Shown piece after piece: positions 9,041 to 17,767 of a stretch of 64,000 nt of DNA. Location: the NCBI RefSeq assembly GCF_046250185.1, contig NZ_CP176469.1. The stretch is one strand, 5' to 3'. A program made the translations under genes and the position numbers. The notes beneath the pieces are model-generated. The model ran no database searches. It was not told the origin of the DNA and was given only the letters and a program-made list of their open reading frames with translations. This DNA is from Litorimonas sp046250185 (GTDB taxonomy: Bacteria > Pseudomonadota > Alphaproteobacteria > Caulobacterales > Maricaulaceae). Within the stretch, counting starts at the first letter, position 1; every line of letters starts with the position of its first letter.

Positions 9041-9056
9041 TTGACGTTAACGTCAA
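9041..9056. promoter_or_regulatory. Perfect 16-bp palindrome, probable LiuR-type operator
   Basis: TTGACGTTAACGTCAA is a perfect palindrome 20 bases upstream of the regulator's start codon. Its form agrees with the operator reported for LiuR-type MerR regulators of proteobacteria, as I remember it. The position suggests autoregulation of the regulator and the dehydrogenase gene behind it. Confidence 0.7.
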
Positions 9057-9149
9057 CCTGAATCATGTGATCTATCTGCGACATTTTTGACGAGTTCTAG
9101 GACGAAATCGCATAAAAATAGCTTGGCAGACTGCCAAAAGGTTAACGGT

Positions 9150-9166
9150 TTAACGCTGCGTTAACC
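9150..9166. promoter_or_regulatory. CtrA-type box upstream of the PodJ-like gene
   Basis: TTAA-CGCTGCG-TTAACC matches the full CtrA consensus TTAA-N7-TTAA. It lies 84 bases before the PodJ-like start and about 130 bases before the divergent MerR gene. A further TTAA lies 8 bases upstream. CtrA is the cell-cycle response regulator of this lineage. Confidence 0.6.
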
Positions 9167-9249
9167 ACAATCGTTGTCTAAAGACGTGTCTGGACGGGAG
9201 TCCTGCGTGTTGTTTCGCGTGGAATCCACACCATCAGGGGATATTGGGC

Positions 9250-12200
9250 ATGGTTGAAAAATCAAAATCTGACGCAGTCACCGCAAAGCCTAAAGCGAAA
9301 GCGCGTACAGGCAAGCGTGCGATCGCCAAAGCTGCGACGACAAAGTCCAAAGTGCAGCCAGTTGCTAAAAAGACAACTACCAGAAAGGCGGCTCCCAAGA
9401 AGTCTGCTCCCAAGAAGTCTGCCGCCAAAAAAACCAGCGCCAAGAAAGCCGCTGCTAAAAAACCTGTCGTTAAAAAAACTCAGAACAAGACTGCCGCTAA
9501 GTCAAAACCAGCGCCGACAAAGATCAAATCCGTCAGCGATATTGCAAGCGCTTTACCCGCCTCATTGGCCAAAGCCACGTCCAAGCCCAAAGCCAAAACG
9601 ACAAAAGCGCCAGTGAAGAAGAAAACGACCACAAAGTCATCAAAGCCAGTCACAAAGTCGGTGAAGACTGTCGCGGCTAAAAAGCCTGCAGTGAAAACAC
9701 CTATTGCGAAGAAGAGAGTGGCCAAGACTTCAACGACCCAAAAGGCGAAGGTCAAAAAAACCACCGTACCCAAAAAGCCAACTCTTAAAAAGATTACGGC
9801 GAAAACACCTGTTACGAAGAAGCCAACCGCAAAAAAGACTATTGCCAAGAAAGCTATCGCTAAAAAGCCTGTTGTGAAAAAGGTCGCAGCCAAGAAAACC
9901 GCAGTAAAGAAAACTGTAGCCAAGAAAACCGCAGTAAAGAAAATCGCAGCCAAGAAAACTGTGACGAAGAAAGCGGTAGCCAAAAAAGTAACGGCCAAAT
10001 CTGCGCCAATAAAAGCGACATCAAAAACGCCTGCGGTTTCCAAACGGGTGCGCCAAAAAACAGTGGCCCCTAAAACCCTGTCCGCTGCGTCAAAAGCCAA
10101 GCCGAGCCGCACGACGCTAACGACTTTGAAGGCAGCTCTAGCAAATCTTGAAGGGCGGCTGCAGCGCGCGGATGCTGTCACGCAACGTCACGTCACAACA
10201 CTGCAGGACGCGATTGCAGCGCTGGAAACCCGCACAGTGAAAGCGAACTCAACGCAAAAAGCGGCCCTGACCCGCCAAGTCAATCAACTGACAAAAAAGC
10301 TCAAAGCCATCTCGGCAGAGGCTCGCGAAAGTGTCGAAGCCGAATTAAAAGCTGTTCTCTCTAACTCCGATGTGACCGAAATGGCCGCCGCGCTTAGCCG
10401 GGCATCATCGCGAATGGACGAGGCCGAGGCTGTGCAAAGTGAAGCGCTCCGCACGATTAATTTGAACCTTGCCCATATGGCGCGTGCCGTTGAAGCGCGG
10501 ATCAATGATGAACGCAAAGCTCGGGAATTGGCCGAAACTGAGACGACTGCGCGCTTGAACGCGATCGAAGAAGACACGGCCAACGCTCTGACTCAAACAG
10601 GTGAAAAGATTGAAGCCTTGTCAGAGGAATTGCAAAAACGGCAAGCGGCAGATCAGACTCTGATTTCCGAAAAAGTGAATGAGTTGGCTGTTGAGACGCA
10701 AGCCGAATTTGAAGGCTTCCGTTCCAAAATGGATATTCGCGTGCAGCGCCTTGAAGCGAAATCAGCCAGTGCGGAGGACGAGACCAAATTTGAACGGATT
10801 GCCTATCAACTTGACCGTTTGAATTCACGGCTCGATACGCTGGAGCGTGACCTGACAGAGTTGGATGAGCGTCAGCAGAAAATAGAATCTGCGCCTCCCG
10901 CCTATGCGCCACCTGCAGATGTGCGTGAATTCGAGCAGATGGAATATCCGTCAATGGCCGCACAAAATATGACAGCGCAAGGCAGCTACCAAGCGGCGCC
11001 GCAAATGCTGGCTCCCAATCAATCTCCGTCTCAGGCTCCAATGACGATCCCGTCTAATGTTGTACAAATGCCAGACGCCTTTGCGCCGAAGCCTATTCCT
11101 TCGCAGCCAACACCTATGTCTGCCGCCCCCGCCCCCGCTTTTGAACCAGCGACAGAGCAAACACCTGAACCTGCACCTGAGCCGCCAAAACCGCCGCGGG
11201 CAGCCCATGAACCCGAGGAGTTTGTGCCGTCGGCCTATGCGCCGCCCGCGCCGAGCCAAACGCCTGAACCCGTCGCGTCAACGCCGCCCCCTGCGATGAC
11301 CTCTGGCTATGCAGCGCAGACCCCAAATGCACAGGTGCCGCCAGTTCAACCGCCCGCTGCGCAAAATCTTTCACCCCAGGCCCCACAGGATTTTGAGCCC
11401 GCGCCAGAGCCGCTCATGCCTTACGATAACCCCGCCTATGCCGAAGGGGGCAGCCACGAAATGCGCGCGGAGCGTATTGGCGGCACAGAGAAAAAAATAG
11501 GGCTCTCAGATAAACTCAATCAACTCCCGATCAGTGGCCGTAATCTGCGTGTCGCGGCGGCGACCGTGGCGCTGGGCGCACTCGGGCTCTATGCGGGCAA
11601 GACCGTTCTTGGCATTGGAAACAATAACCCGCTGACAGTTAATTCAGACTATGCACAGACGCTTGAAGCCTCCAATGACTTCGATCCGCAAGCCAGCTTG
11701 CCTGTCGATCTTTCTGCGGATACCTCTCCAGCGATTGGACAATACGCCGATAGTCAAGCCCCTGAGGTCACGAATGAAGGTGCGTCCACACTGAGTGCGG
11801 CGGCAGAAGCAGGCAATCCCGTTGCACAATTCCAACTGGGACTCGCCAAGCTACAGCAAGGCCAAACGGATGAGGGCGTGACGCTGGTGCGGTTGGCAGC
11901 CAATAAAAACCTCGCGGCGGCGCAATATCGTCTCGCAAAATTATATGAAAGCGGCGAAGGCGTGTCGATGGACCTCGCTATGGCGCGGAAACTAACAGAA
12001 CAAGCGGCGCAAGGCGGTAATCGTATCGCCATGCATGACCTTGCCCTCTACTATACTGACGGTCGCGGCGGTGTTGAACAAAACATAGGCAAGGCCGTGG
12101 GATGGTTCGAGCAAGCGGCAGAACGCGGCGTGGTCGATAGTCAATTTAATCTCGCTGTCCTATCCGAGAGCGGACAAGGCACCGAGCGCAATATTGAGAC

Positions 12201-12600
12201 CGCCTATTTCTGGTATGCGATAGCCTCGCAACAGGGTGACCAATCTGCCAAAAAACGGATCGATGTATTAGGCGACACACTTGCGCCAGAGCAAGTCTCT
12301 GCTTTGGAGGCGAGGATCAAAGCCTTTGAACCGAAAGCTATCGACGAAGCCGCCAATGGTATCTTCCGCGATACGCCTTGGTCAAAATCTGTTGGCAGCA
12401 AGTCAGTGCAAATTAACCGCGTGCGCCAAGCGCAATCTATGTTGACGCAACTTGGCTACGAAACTGGCGGCGCGGACGGCGCAATCGGGCCAATGACGCG
12501 GGCGGCGATCATTAAATTCGAACGTGATAACGCCTTGCCAGAAACGGGCACAGTCAGCGAAGAATTACTGGATCGTTTGCAAGACGTTGCAGGGGCTTAA
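9250..12600 (+). CDS. PodJ-like polar protein with histone-H1-like amino-terminal region, Sel1 repeats and peptidoglycan-binding domain
   Basis: A 1116-residue protein. Residues 1 to about 285 are low-complexity Lys/Ala/Thr/Pro repeats (units such as AKKTAVKK), resembling histone H1 or AlgP tails. Residues about 290-560 are charged, heptad-rich coiled coil. Residues about 560-745 are Pro/Ala/Gln-rich. One membrane segment (LRVAAATVALGALGLYAG) lies near 767-785. Residues about 854-1005 hold Sel1-type repeats such as LAKLYESGEGV, and about 1054-1112 a PG_binding_1 domain (QLGYETGGADGAIG). The coiled coil/membrane/Sel1/peptidoglycan order is that of Caulobacter PodJ, which organises the new pole. 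The basic region is the odd addition. The ATG at 9250 follows AGGGG; a TTG two codons earlier is possible. A CtrA-type box lies upstream. Confidence 0.75.
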   Translation: MVEKSKSDAVTAKPKAKARTGKRAIAKAATTKSKVQPVAKKTTTRKAAPKKSAPKKSAAKKTSAKKAAAKKPVVKKTQNKTAAKSKPAPTKIKSVSDIASALPASLAKATSKPKAKTTKAPVKKKTTTKSSKPVTKSVKTVAAKKPAVKTPIAKKRVAKTSTTQKAKVKKTTVPKKPTLKKITAKTPVTKKPTAKKTIAKKAIAKKPVVKKVAAKKTAVKKTVAKKTAVKKIAAKKTVTKKAVAKKVTAKSAPIKATSKTPAVSKRVRQKTVAPKTLSAASKAKPSRTTLTTLKAALANLEGRLQRADAVTQRHVTTLQDAIAALETRTVKANSTQKAALTRQVNQLTKKLKAISAEARESVEAELKAVLSNSDVTEMAAALSRASSRMDEAEAVQSEALRTINLNLAHMARAVEARINDERKARELAETETTARLNAIEEDTANALTQTGEKIEALSEELQKRQAADQTLISEKVNELAVETQAEFEGFRSKMDIRVQRLEAKSASAEDETKFERIAYQLDRLNSRLDTLERDLTELDERQQKIESAPPAYAPPADVREFEQMEYPSMAAQNMTAQGSYQAAPQMLAPNQSPSQAPMTIPSNVVQMPDAFAPKPIPSQPTPMSAAPAPAFEPATEQTPEPAPEPPKPPRAAHEPEEFVPSAYAPPAPSQTPEPVASTPPPAMTSGYAAQTPNAQVPPVQPPAAQNLSPQAPQDFEPAPEPLMPYDNPAYAEGGSHEMRAERIGGTEKKIGLSDKLNQLPISGRNLRVAAATVALGALGLYAGKTVLGIGNNNPLTVNSDYAQTLEASNDFDPQASLPVDLSADTSPAIGQYADSQAPEVTNEGASTLSAAAEAGNPVAQFQLGLAKLQQGQTDEGVTLVRLAANKNLAAAQYRLAKLYESGEGVSMDLAMARKLTEQAAQGGNRIAMHDLALYYTDGRGGVEQNIGKAVGWFEQAAERGVVDSQFNLAVLSESGQGTERNIETAYFWYAIASQQGDQSAKKRIDVLGDTLAPEQVSALEARIKAFEPKAIDEAANGIFRDTPWSKSVGSKSVQINRVRQAQSMLTQLGYETGGADGAIGPMTRAAIIKFERDNALPETGTVSEELLDRLQDVAGA

Positions 12601-12623
12601 AATTTACGGCAGTCTGTCAGCCT

Positions 12624-13112
12624 ATGGCAGACCACCCAATTATTCAGATTAGCCAGGCAACAGACCCCGCTGATGTCGCGGCGGTCAAAGCGCTGTTCTT
12701 GGAATATCTGCAATTCGTTGAACGCTATTTGGGACAAGATTTATCTTTCCAAGGCACAGATAAAGAATTCGCAGATTTCCCGCAAATTTATGACGATCTA
12801 TTTCTGGCCAGAGTGAACGGGCAGCCTTTGGCGGCTTGTGCTATCAAGCCCTTGCCCAATGATATGACAGGCAAAATTTGCGAACTAAAACGTCTCTATG
12901 CGCGACCCGAGGGCCGGGGCTTGGGGCTGGGCGCGGCTTTATTGGACGTCGCGATTAAGGCTGCGCGTGATCTGGGGTATGTTCACATGTATCTGGACAC
13001 AGACCACGGCCTGACTCACGCCAATAAAATCTACGAGGCGGCGGGCTTTGTCGATATTCCTTGCTATTATGATAATCCCCTCGACAGTCGATATCTGGCG
13101 CTAATGCTGTAG
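12624..13112 (+). CDS. GNAT-family N-acetyltransferase
   Basis: A 162-residue GNAT-fold acetyltransferase. The acetyl-CoA pyrophosphate-binding loop is visible as RPEGRGLGLGAALLD, preceded by the ELKRLYA strand and followed by the HMYLDTD strand. The acceptor substrate is unknown. It begins 24 bases after the PodJ-like gene and may be read from the same transcript. Confidence 0.85.
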   Translation: MADHPIIQISQATDPADVAAVKALFLEYLQFVERYLGQDLSFQGTDKEFADFPQIYDDLFLARVNGQPLAACAIKPLPNDMTGKICELKRLYARPEGRGLGLGAALLDVAIKAARDLGYVHMYLDTDHGLTHANKIYEAAGFVDIPCYYDNPLDSRYLALML

Positions 13113-13208
13113 GAACAAACGCAGCCGCGCGACAACCGTTTCCGCGTACAGCGCGTATAAATGACACAAAAGACTTTTACTGACCTGATGTGGGCTGGGA
13201 GTAATGAC

Positions 13209-13781
13209 GTGAAAATGACGCTTATGATGAGCCTGGCCTGTCTGGCTTTATCTACGACGATGGCCTGCGCTCAAATGAAAGATTGTGCTATGAAAATGCC
13301 CCTCGAAACCTCGCAAGCCGTATCAGAATGGTATGCGGTTAATGACGGCGTTATGGGGGGGAAATCCTCTGGCGGTGCGAAATTTGATCAGGGGCATATG
13401 GTCTTTGATGGCGTGATTAATACAAATGGCGGCGGGTTTTCGTCTGTGCGCCGCGACGTGACGCCAGGACTATTGCGTGAGGCGACAGGCCTTACGCTCA
13501 ATGTGCGTTCAGATGGGCGCGAATATAAAGTCACGATGAAAACGCAGGCCCGTTTACGCGGGCGTTATATCTCGTTCCAAGGCGTCATCCCGCCCAGCGC
13601 GCCAGGCGAATGGGCAGTGGTGACTGTCAACTTTGATGACCTCAAAGCGTCAATTTTTGGACGTCCCGTGCGCGGCGCGAGCTTCGCCCCAGCCGAGGTC
13701 AGCGAGATCGGCATTATCATCGCAGATGGTCAAGACGGACCGTTTGAGCTGCATGTGAAAGATATAGCGTCATGCGGCTAG
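13209..13781 (+). CDS. CIA30-family protein, probably exported
   Basis: About 190 residues with a hydrophobic start (MTLMMSLACLALSTTMACAQ) that looks like a signal peptide, then a CIA30-type beta-sandwich: WYAVNDGVMGGKSSGG, GGGFSSVRRD and FELHVKDIASCG. CIA30 was named for a mitochondrial complex I assembly factor; bacterial members are carbohydrate-binding-like and of unknown role. The GTG at 13209 sits 6 bases after a GGGAG and is preferred; an ATG at 13161 is in frame but lacks a ribosome binding site. The last 10 bases overlap the MipA-like gene, so the two are coupled. Confidence 0.65.
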   Translation: MKMTLMMSLACLALSTTMACAQMKDCAMKMPLETSQAVSEWYAVNDGVMGGKSSGGAKFDQGHMVFDGVINTNGGGFSSVRRDVTPGLLREATGLTLNVRSDGREYKVTMKTQARLRGRYISFQGVIPPSAPGEWAVVTVNFDDLKASIFGRPVRGASFAPAEVSEIGIIIADGQDGPFELHVKDIASCG

Positions 13782-14608
13782 CGGGTCTTGCGCCGTTTGC
13801 TTTGGCGTGTCTGTGGCCGGTCTCGGTTGCGGCGCAAGAGCGTCCGCCCAATAGTTTTGAGCGACCTGACCCTAACGGCTGGAATGTAAGTGTGGGTGGC
13901 GGCGCGCTGCTATCGCCAAATTATCTGGGCGATGATGATTACGCGCTATCGCTTGTGCCGTCCATTCGTGTGACCAAAGGTGACCGTGCCTTTGCGTCTG
14001 TCGAAGGGGGCATCGGTTACGCGGTCATAGCGACAGATAATTTCCGCGCAGGCCCGCTGGCACAAGTTGAATTTGGGCGCGACGAAGACGGCGGCGGCCC
14101 ATTTCGTGCGTCGGGTGACCGCACAACTGACTTGATCGGCTTGGGCGATATAGACACCTCTATTTCATTGGGCGGTTACGCGGAATTTGATTTTGGAAAG
14201 ATCACGGCATCCGCCAAATTGGGTCAAGCCATTAGCGGCCATGACGGCCTGACGGGGGAGCTAGGTCTACGTTATAAAGGCCGCGTCCAAGGCAATGGCC
14301 CGCCGATAATCTACAGCTTTGGCCCCAGCCTAAACTTTGGTGACGCGACCTACACCAATGCGTTTTTCGGCGTAACAGAGACGCAATCAGCGGCGTCTGG
14401 TTTGGGCGTTTACGAGGCGTCTGGCGGGGTAACGTCTTACGGCGTGTCCACCAATGTGATCGTCCCTATGACCCGCACGGTGACAGGCAATATCATTGCG
14501 CAATATAACCGCTTAACAGGTGACGTTGCGGACGCGCCCCTTGTTCAACAGCGCGGCAGCGTCGACCAAGTTTTTCTCGGCGTCATAGCGTCTTATAGAT
14601 TTAATTAA
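13772..14608 (+). CDS. MipA/OmpV family outer membrane protein
   Basis: A 278-residue protein with a signal peptide ending near AQERPP, followed by alternating beta strands with the family's opening NVSVGGGALLSPNYLGDDDY and a terminal aromatic-rich strand (GVIASYRFN). This fits the MipA/OmpV beta-barrel family, which includes the MltA-interacting protein of E. coli. Function in this organism is unknown. It overlaps the CIA30-like gene and abuts the convergent lysC stop with no gap. Confidence 0.8.
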   Translation: MRLAGLAPFALACLWPVSVAAQERPPNSFERPDPNGWNVSVGGGALLSPNYLGDDDYALSLVPSIRVTKGDRAFASVEGGIGYAVIATDNFRAGPLAQVEFGRDEDGGGPFRASGDRTTDLIGLGDIDTSISLGGYAEFDFGKITASAKLGQAISGHDGLTGELGLRYKGRVQGNGPPIIYSFGPSLNFGDATYTNAFFGVTETQSAASGLGVYEASGGVTSYGVSTNVIVPMTRTVTGNIIAQYNRLTGDVADAPLVQQRGSVDQVFLGVIASYRFN

Positions 14609-15874
14609 TTACGCAGCTTTATGAAGCCCGAACGCATTGTGCAGTGCGCGCACGGCAAGTTCGGTATATTCACTATCAATCAACACAGAGATTTTGATCT
14701 CCGACGTGGCGATAACTTCAACATTGATGCCGCGCTCAGCCAGCGCTTCGAACATGGTTTGCGCAACGCCTGTATGGCTACGCATGCCGATGCCGACAAC
14801 GGAAACTTTGGTGACGTCTTCATCATATTTAATGCCTTGGAAGCCGATGCTTTCCTTCCCCGCTTCCAGTGCTTTCAACGCTTTATCCAAGTCGCGCTTG
14901 CCAACGGTGAAGGTCAGATTGGCGGCGTTGTCAGAACGAGAAATCCCCTGCACAATCATATCGACAATGACATTGGCCTCGCTGAGGGCGCGGCAAACTT
15001 TGGCGACCATGCCAGGCTTGTCTTTCAAGCGCAGCAATGTGATTTGGGCTTCATCGCGCGAATAGGCGACGCCGCTAACAACGCGTTCTTCCATGGTTTC
15101 ATCCTCGTGGCAAACTAGAGTTCCGGGGTTATCTTCGCCGACTTCCGCCATGCTTGTCAGCACGCGGATCGGCAAATTATTATTCATCGCCAGCTCGACG
15201 GAGCGGGTCTGCAAGACCTTCGCGCCCAGGCTCGCCAGTTCCAGCATTTCTTCAAAGGCGATACGGCCCAAGCGGCGGGCGTCCTTGGCGATACGTGGGT
15301 CGGTCGTATAGATCCCGTCGACATCAGTATAAATATCACAGCGATCCGCTTTCAACGCCACGGCCAATGCGACAGCAGATGTATCTGATCCGCCGCGGCC
15401 CAGCGTCGAAATCCGTCCCGTATCGTTCACGCCTTGAAAGCCTGCAACAACAGCAATGTTGCCACCCTCCATAGACGGCCCAATGGCAGAGCTTTCGATC
15501 TCGGCGATACGGGCTTTGCTATGCGCCATATCTGTGCGGAGTGGAATTTGCCAGCCAAGCCAGCTTCGCGCTTTCAGACCGCGACGGCGCAGGGCAATCG
15601 ACAAAAGGCCCGACGTGACTTGCTCACCCGTGGCCACGATCGAATCGTATTCGTCTTCGATCTCTGTGCCGTTCTTAATACCGTCAGGCGCCGCGTCCGC
15701 GTCCAGCGCATCGACCAGCGCGACAAGTCGGTTGGTTTCCCCGCTCATGGCGGAGACAACGACAGCTACTTCATTGCCATCCTTCGCTTCTTCTGCGACC
15801 AAACTCGCCACATGACGAATCCTGTCCAGATTGGCCACAGACGTTCCGCCGAATTTCATGACGATACGCGCCAT
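14609..15874 (-). CDS. lysC: Aspartate kinase
   Basis: A 421-residue aspartokinase, normal length for the monofunctional alpha/beta type. It opens with KFGGTSVANLDRIRHVA, the kinase signature, and carries GRGGSDTSAVALA for substrate binding. Two ACT domains follow from about residue 265 and mediate feedback control by lysine and/or threonine. The enzyme makes aspartyl-4-phosphate, the first step to lysine, threonine and methionine. An internal start for a regulatory beta subunit is common in this type but was not resolved here. Confidence 0.95.
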   Translation of the reverse strand: MARIVMKFGGTSVANLDRIRHVASLVAEEAKDGNEVAVVVSAMSGETNRLVALVDALDADAAPDGIKNGTEIEDEYDSIVATGEQVTSGLLSIALRRRGLKARSWLGWQIPLRTDMAHSKARIAEIESSAIGPSMEGGNIAVVAGFQGVNDTGRISTLGRGGSDTSAVALAVALKADRCDIYTDVDGIYTTDPRIAKDARRLGRIAFEEMLELASLGAKVLQTRSVELAMNNNLPIRVLTSMAEVGEDNPGTLVCHEDETMEERVVSGVAYSRDEAQITLLRLKDKPGMVAKVCRALSEANVIVDMIVQGISRSDNAANLTFTVGKRDLDKALKALEAGKESIGFQGIKYDEDVTKVSVVGIGMRSHTGVAQTMFEALAERGINVEVIATSEIKISVLIDSEYTELAVRALHNAFGLHKAA

Positions 15875-16047
15875 TGATAAAGCCCTCTTGTAAAATTAGC
15901 GGCGCTTTTACGCGCGTGGCGATTTTTTTCAAGAGCGGAGTTTTAGGTTTGGAATCTAGGTCAGGCAAACCACCGCCGCGCCAACCCGTCCTATTGCTCC
16001 GCTCATGCGTAAAGACTAAGAGCGGCCGACGACGATAGGAACAGACC

Positions 16048-16830
16048 ATGCCACACGACCACACCACTGACGCGCCAGACCACATCCAAAGCGTCTCTGT
16101 CGATCCCGCTGAAATGGCGAGCTTCTCGCGCATGGCGGAGGATTGGTGGAATCCGACGGGGATGTTTAAGCCGCTGCACGTCATGAACGGTGCGCGGTTA
16201 GGGTTTATCAAGGACGCTTTGTGCGAGCATTTCCACCGTGACCCCGATGCGCCTCAGCCGCTTAAAGGGTTACGTGTATTAGATATTGGTTGCGGCGGTG
16301 GTTTATTGTGTGAGCCGCTGACACGGCTGGGCGCGAGTGTGACGGGTGTGGATGCGCTGGAGCGTAATCTCAAGACAGCTAAGACCCATGCCGAGCAAGT
16401 GGGTCTAGAGATCGATTATCGCCACGGCACGATTGAGCAACTCGTCAAATCGGGCGAAGCGCCTTACGATGCCGTGCTGAATATGGAAGTGATTGAACAT
16501 GTCGCCAACCCGCCAGAGTTCATGGCGGACTGTGCGGCGATGGTACGGGAAGGCGGGGTGATGCTCTGTTCGACGATTAACCGCACGATCAAGGCCTTTG
16601 CGCTGGCGATCGTGGGCGCGGAATATATCCTACGCTGGCTGCCCAAGGGCACACACCAATACGCCAAGCTCGTCAAACCGATTGAAATCACGCGCTGGCT
16701 GAAAGACACGGGTCTACAAATTGAGCAGCAAACGGGCATGACTCTGAACCCCATCACGCAGAATTGGACATTCTCTGACGATATGTCGATTAATTATGTA
16801 ACCGTCGCGCAAAAGCCTGCGCGCAATTAA
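16048..16830 (+). CDS. ubiG: Ubiquinone biosynthesis O-methyltransferase
   Basis: A 260-residue SAM-dependent methyltransferase. Motif I is VLDIGCGGGLLCEPLTRLGA; the amino region FSRMAEDWWNPTGMFKPLH is diagnostic of UbiG, as is the late QNWTFSDDMSINYV. It performs both O-methylations of ubiquinone biosynthesis at the membrane. It is divergent from lysC across about 170 bases, an arrangement found in many alphaproteobacteria. Confidence 0.93.
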   Translation: MPHDHTTDAPDHIQSVSVDPAEMASFSRMAEDWWNPTGMFKPLHVMNGARLGFIKDALCEHFHRDPDAPQPLKGLRVLDIGCGGGLLCEPLTRLGASVTGVDALERNLKTAKTHAEQVGLEIDYRHGTIEQLVKSGEAPYDAVLNMEVIEHVANPPEFMADCAAMVREGGVMLCSTINRTIKAFALAIVGAEYILRWLPKGTHQYAKLVKPIEITRWLKDTGLQIEQQTGMTLNPITQNWTFSDDMSINYVTVAQKPARN

Positions 16831-17002
16831 TTAACTCGGTTTTAACTTTTTGCCCAAGTTTTACGGGGGTATGCGTTATTGCATGAGTTTACCTTCCGTT
16901 AACCCTGTGAATTAATCATGTATAACACTGTGCATGACTTAATTTAGCCAAATTTCTGTTTATTTATATGAGGATAGAAGGTTAACGCCTATTAACCACG
17001 AT

Positions 17003-17011
17003 TGTGGATAA
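17003..17011 (-). promoter_or_regulatory. Perfect DnaA box in AT-rich intergenic region
   Basis: TGTGGATAA is the reverse complement of the consensus DnaA box TTATCCACA. It lies in a 253-base AT-rich gap (16831-17083) before the ParB-like gene. A TTAA-N6-TTAACC sequence at 16982-16997, one base short of a CtrA box, sits 5 bases away. Only one perfect DnaA box was found, so this looks like a regulatory site more than an origin. Confidence 0.5.
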
Positions 17012-17083
17012 TTAATGGAACCGTCAGAGTCCCGTAGGGGTTATGCCTTCATAGTTGAATAAATGAAAGCGAGGTCATCCCCC

Positions 17084-17767
17084 ATGTCCTACCTACATAA
17101 ACACTCACAATTCGCGGCTGCGACGGCCGCCGCATCGATTAAAACTGCGCCGATAGAGGTGTTCGCTGCGATCCGGTCAAAAATCCTATTTGGTCAGATG
17201 TTGCAAGACGTCAAAGCCGTGCAGCGTTCGATTGCGAAGCTAGGACTGCTCTCGCCTTTGGTTGTGGTCGAGCGGGCTGGAAAGCTTTACGTCATTGACG
17301 GGCAGAAGCGCCTCGCCGCGATCCGCCGCCTGCGATTTACGGGGCAGTTGCCACGCAGCCTCAACCGTATACCCTATGTGCTATATGCCGACACGGTGGA
17401 GCGCCAAAGCCCTGCACCCGCGCTGCTCTCCAATCGGGAATTGTATGAAGGTGTGGTCGAAGCGTTCAAAGCAGGGGCGAGCCCTGATGCGATTGCGAAG
17501 GAGCTTTATTTGACCCGTCAGAACGTAACACAAATCTTGACACTGTCACGCCTCTCCCCGCGCCTGCGAGGGTATTTCTTTGACGGGCATCTAAACTTAG
17601 AGCAAGCGAAAGCTTATGCTGCGACCCCGCATCATGTGACCCAAGACCGCGTATTTGACGCACTTGGCCCTTTCGCAGGGGATCGTGAAATCTTGGCAGC
17701 GTCCAAAGATGTGGCGGAGCAGACAGTTGTCGCTATGACGCCGCTAGAATTGAAACACGCTGCCTAA
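17084..17767 (+). CDS. Orphan ParB/RepB-like protein
   Basis: A 227-residue protein with a ParB/Srx-type amino domain (LGLLSPLVVVERAGKLYVID, then GQKRLAAIRRL) and a helix-turn-helix (DAIAKELYLTRQNVTQILTL). In ParB the GxxR CTP-binding motif is essential; here it reads GQKR. There is no parA partner and no carboxyl dimerisation domain of usual length, so chromosome partition is unlikely. It may be a KorB- or RepB-like DNA-binding regulator. The ATG at 17084 has GAGG nine bases upstream, whereas the ATG at 17063 has none. The AT-rich leader carries a DnaA box. Confidence 0.7.
   Translation: MSYLHKHSQFAAATAAASIKTAPIEVFAAIRSKILFGQMLQDVKAVQRSIAKLGLLSPLVVVERAGKLYVIDGQKRLAAIRRLRFTGQLPRSLNRIPYVLYADTVERQSPAPALLSNRELYEGVVEAFKAGASPDAIAKELYLTRQNVTQILTLSRLSPRLRGYFFDGHLNLEQAKAYAATPHHVTQDRVFDALGPFAGDREILAASKDVAEQTVVAMTPLELKHAA

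Noticed and set aside
9022..9084. Longer form of the MerR-type regulator from the ATG at 9084
   Set aside because: It would translate the operator palindrome and adds residues outside the conserved domain.
9480..10181. Hydrophobic reading frame opposite the basic repeats
   Set aside because: Its Val/Phe/Ala composition is the mirror of Lys/Ala codons on the other strand; no start signals and no family.
16831..17083. Chromosome replication origin
   Set aside because: Only one perfect DnaA box and no typical origin neighbours such as hemE or dnaA are present.
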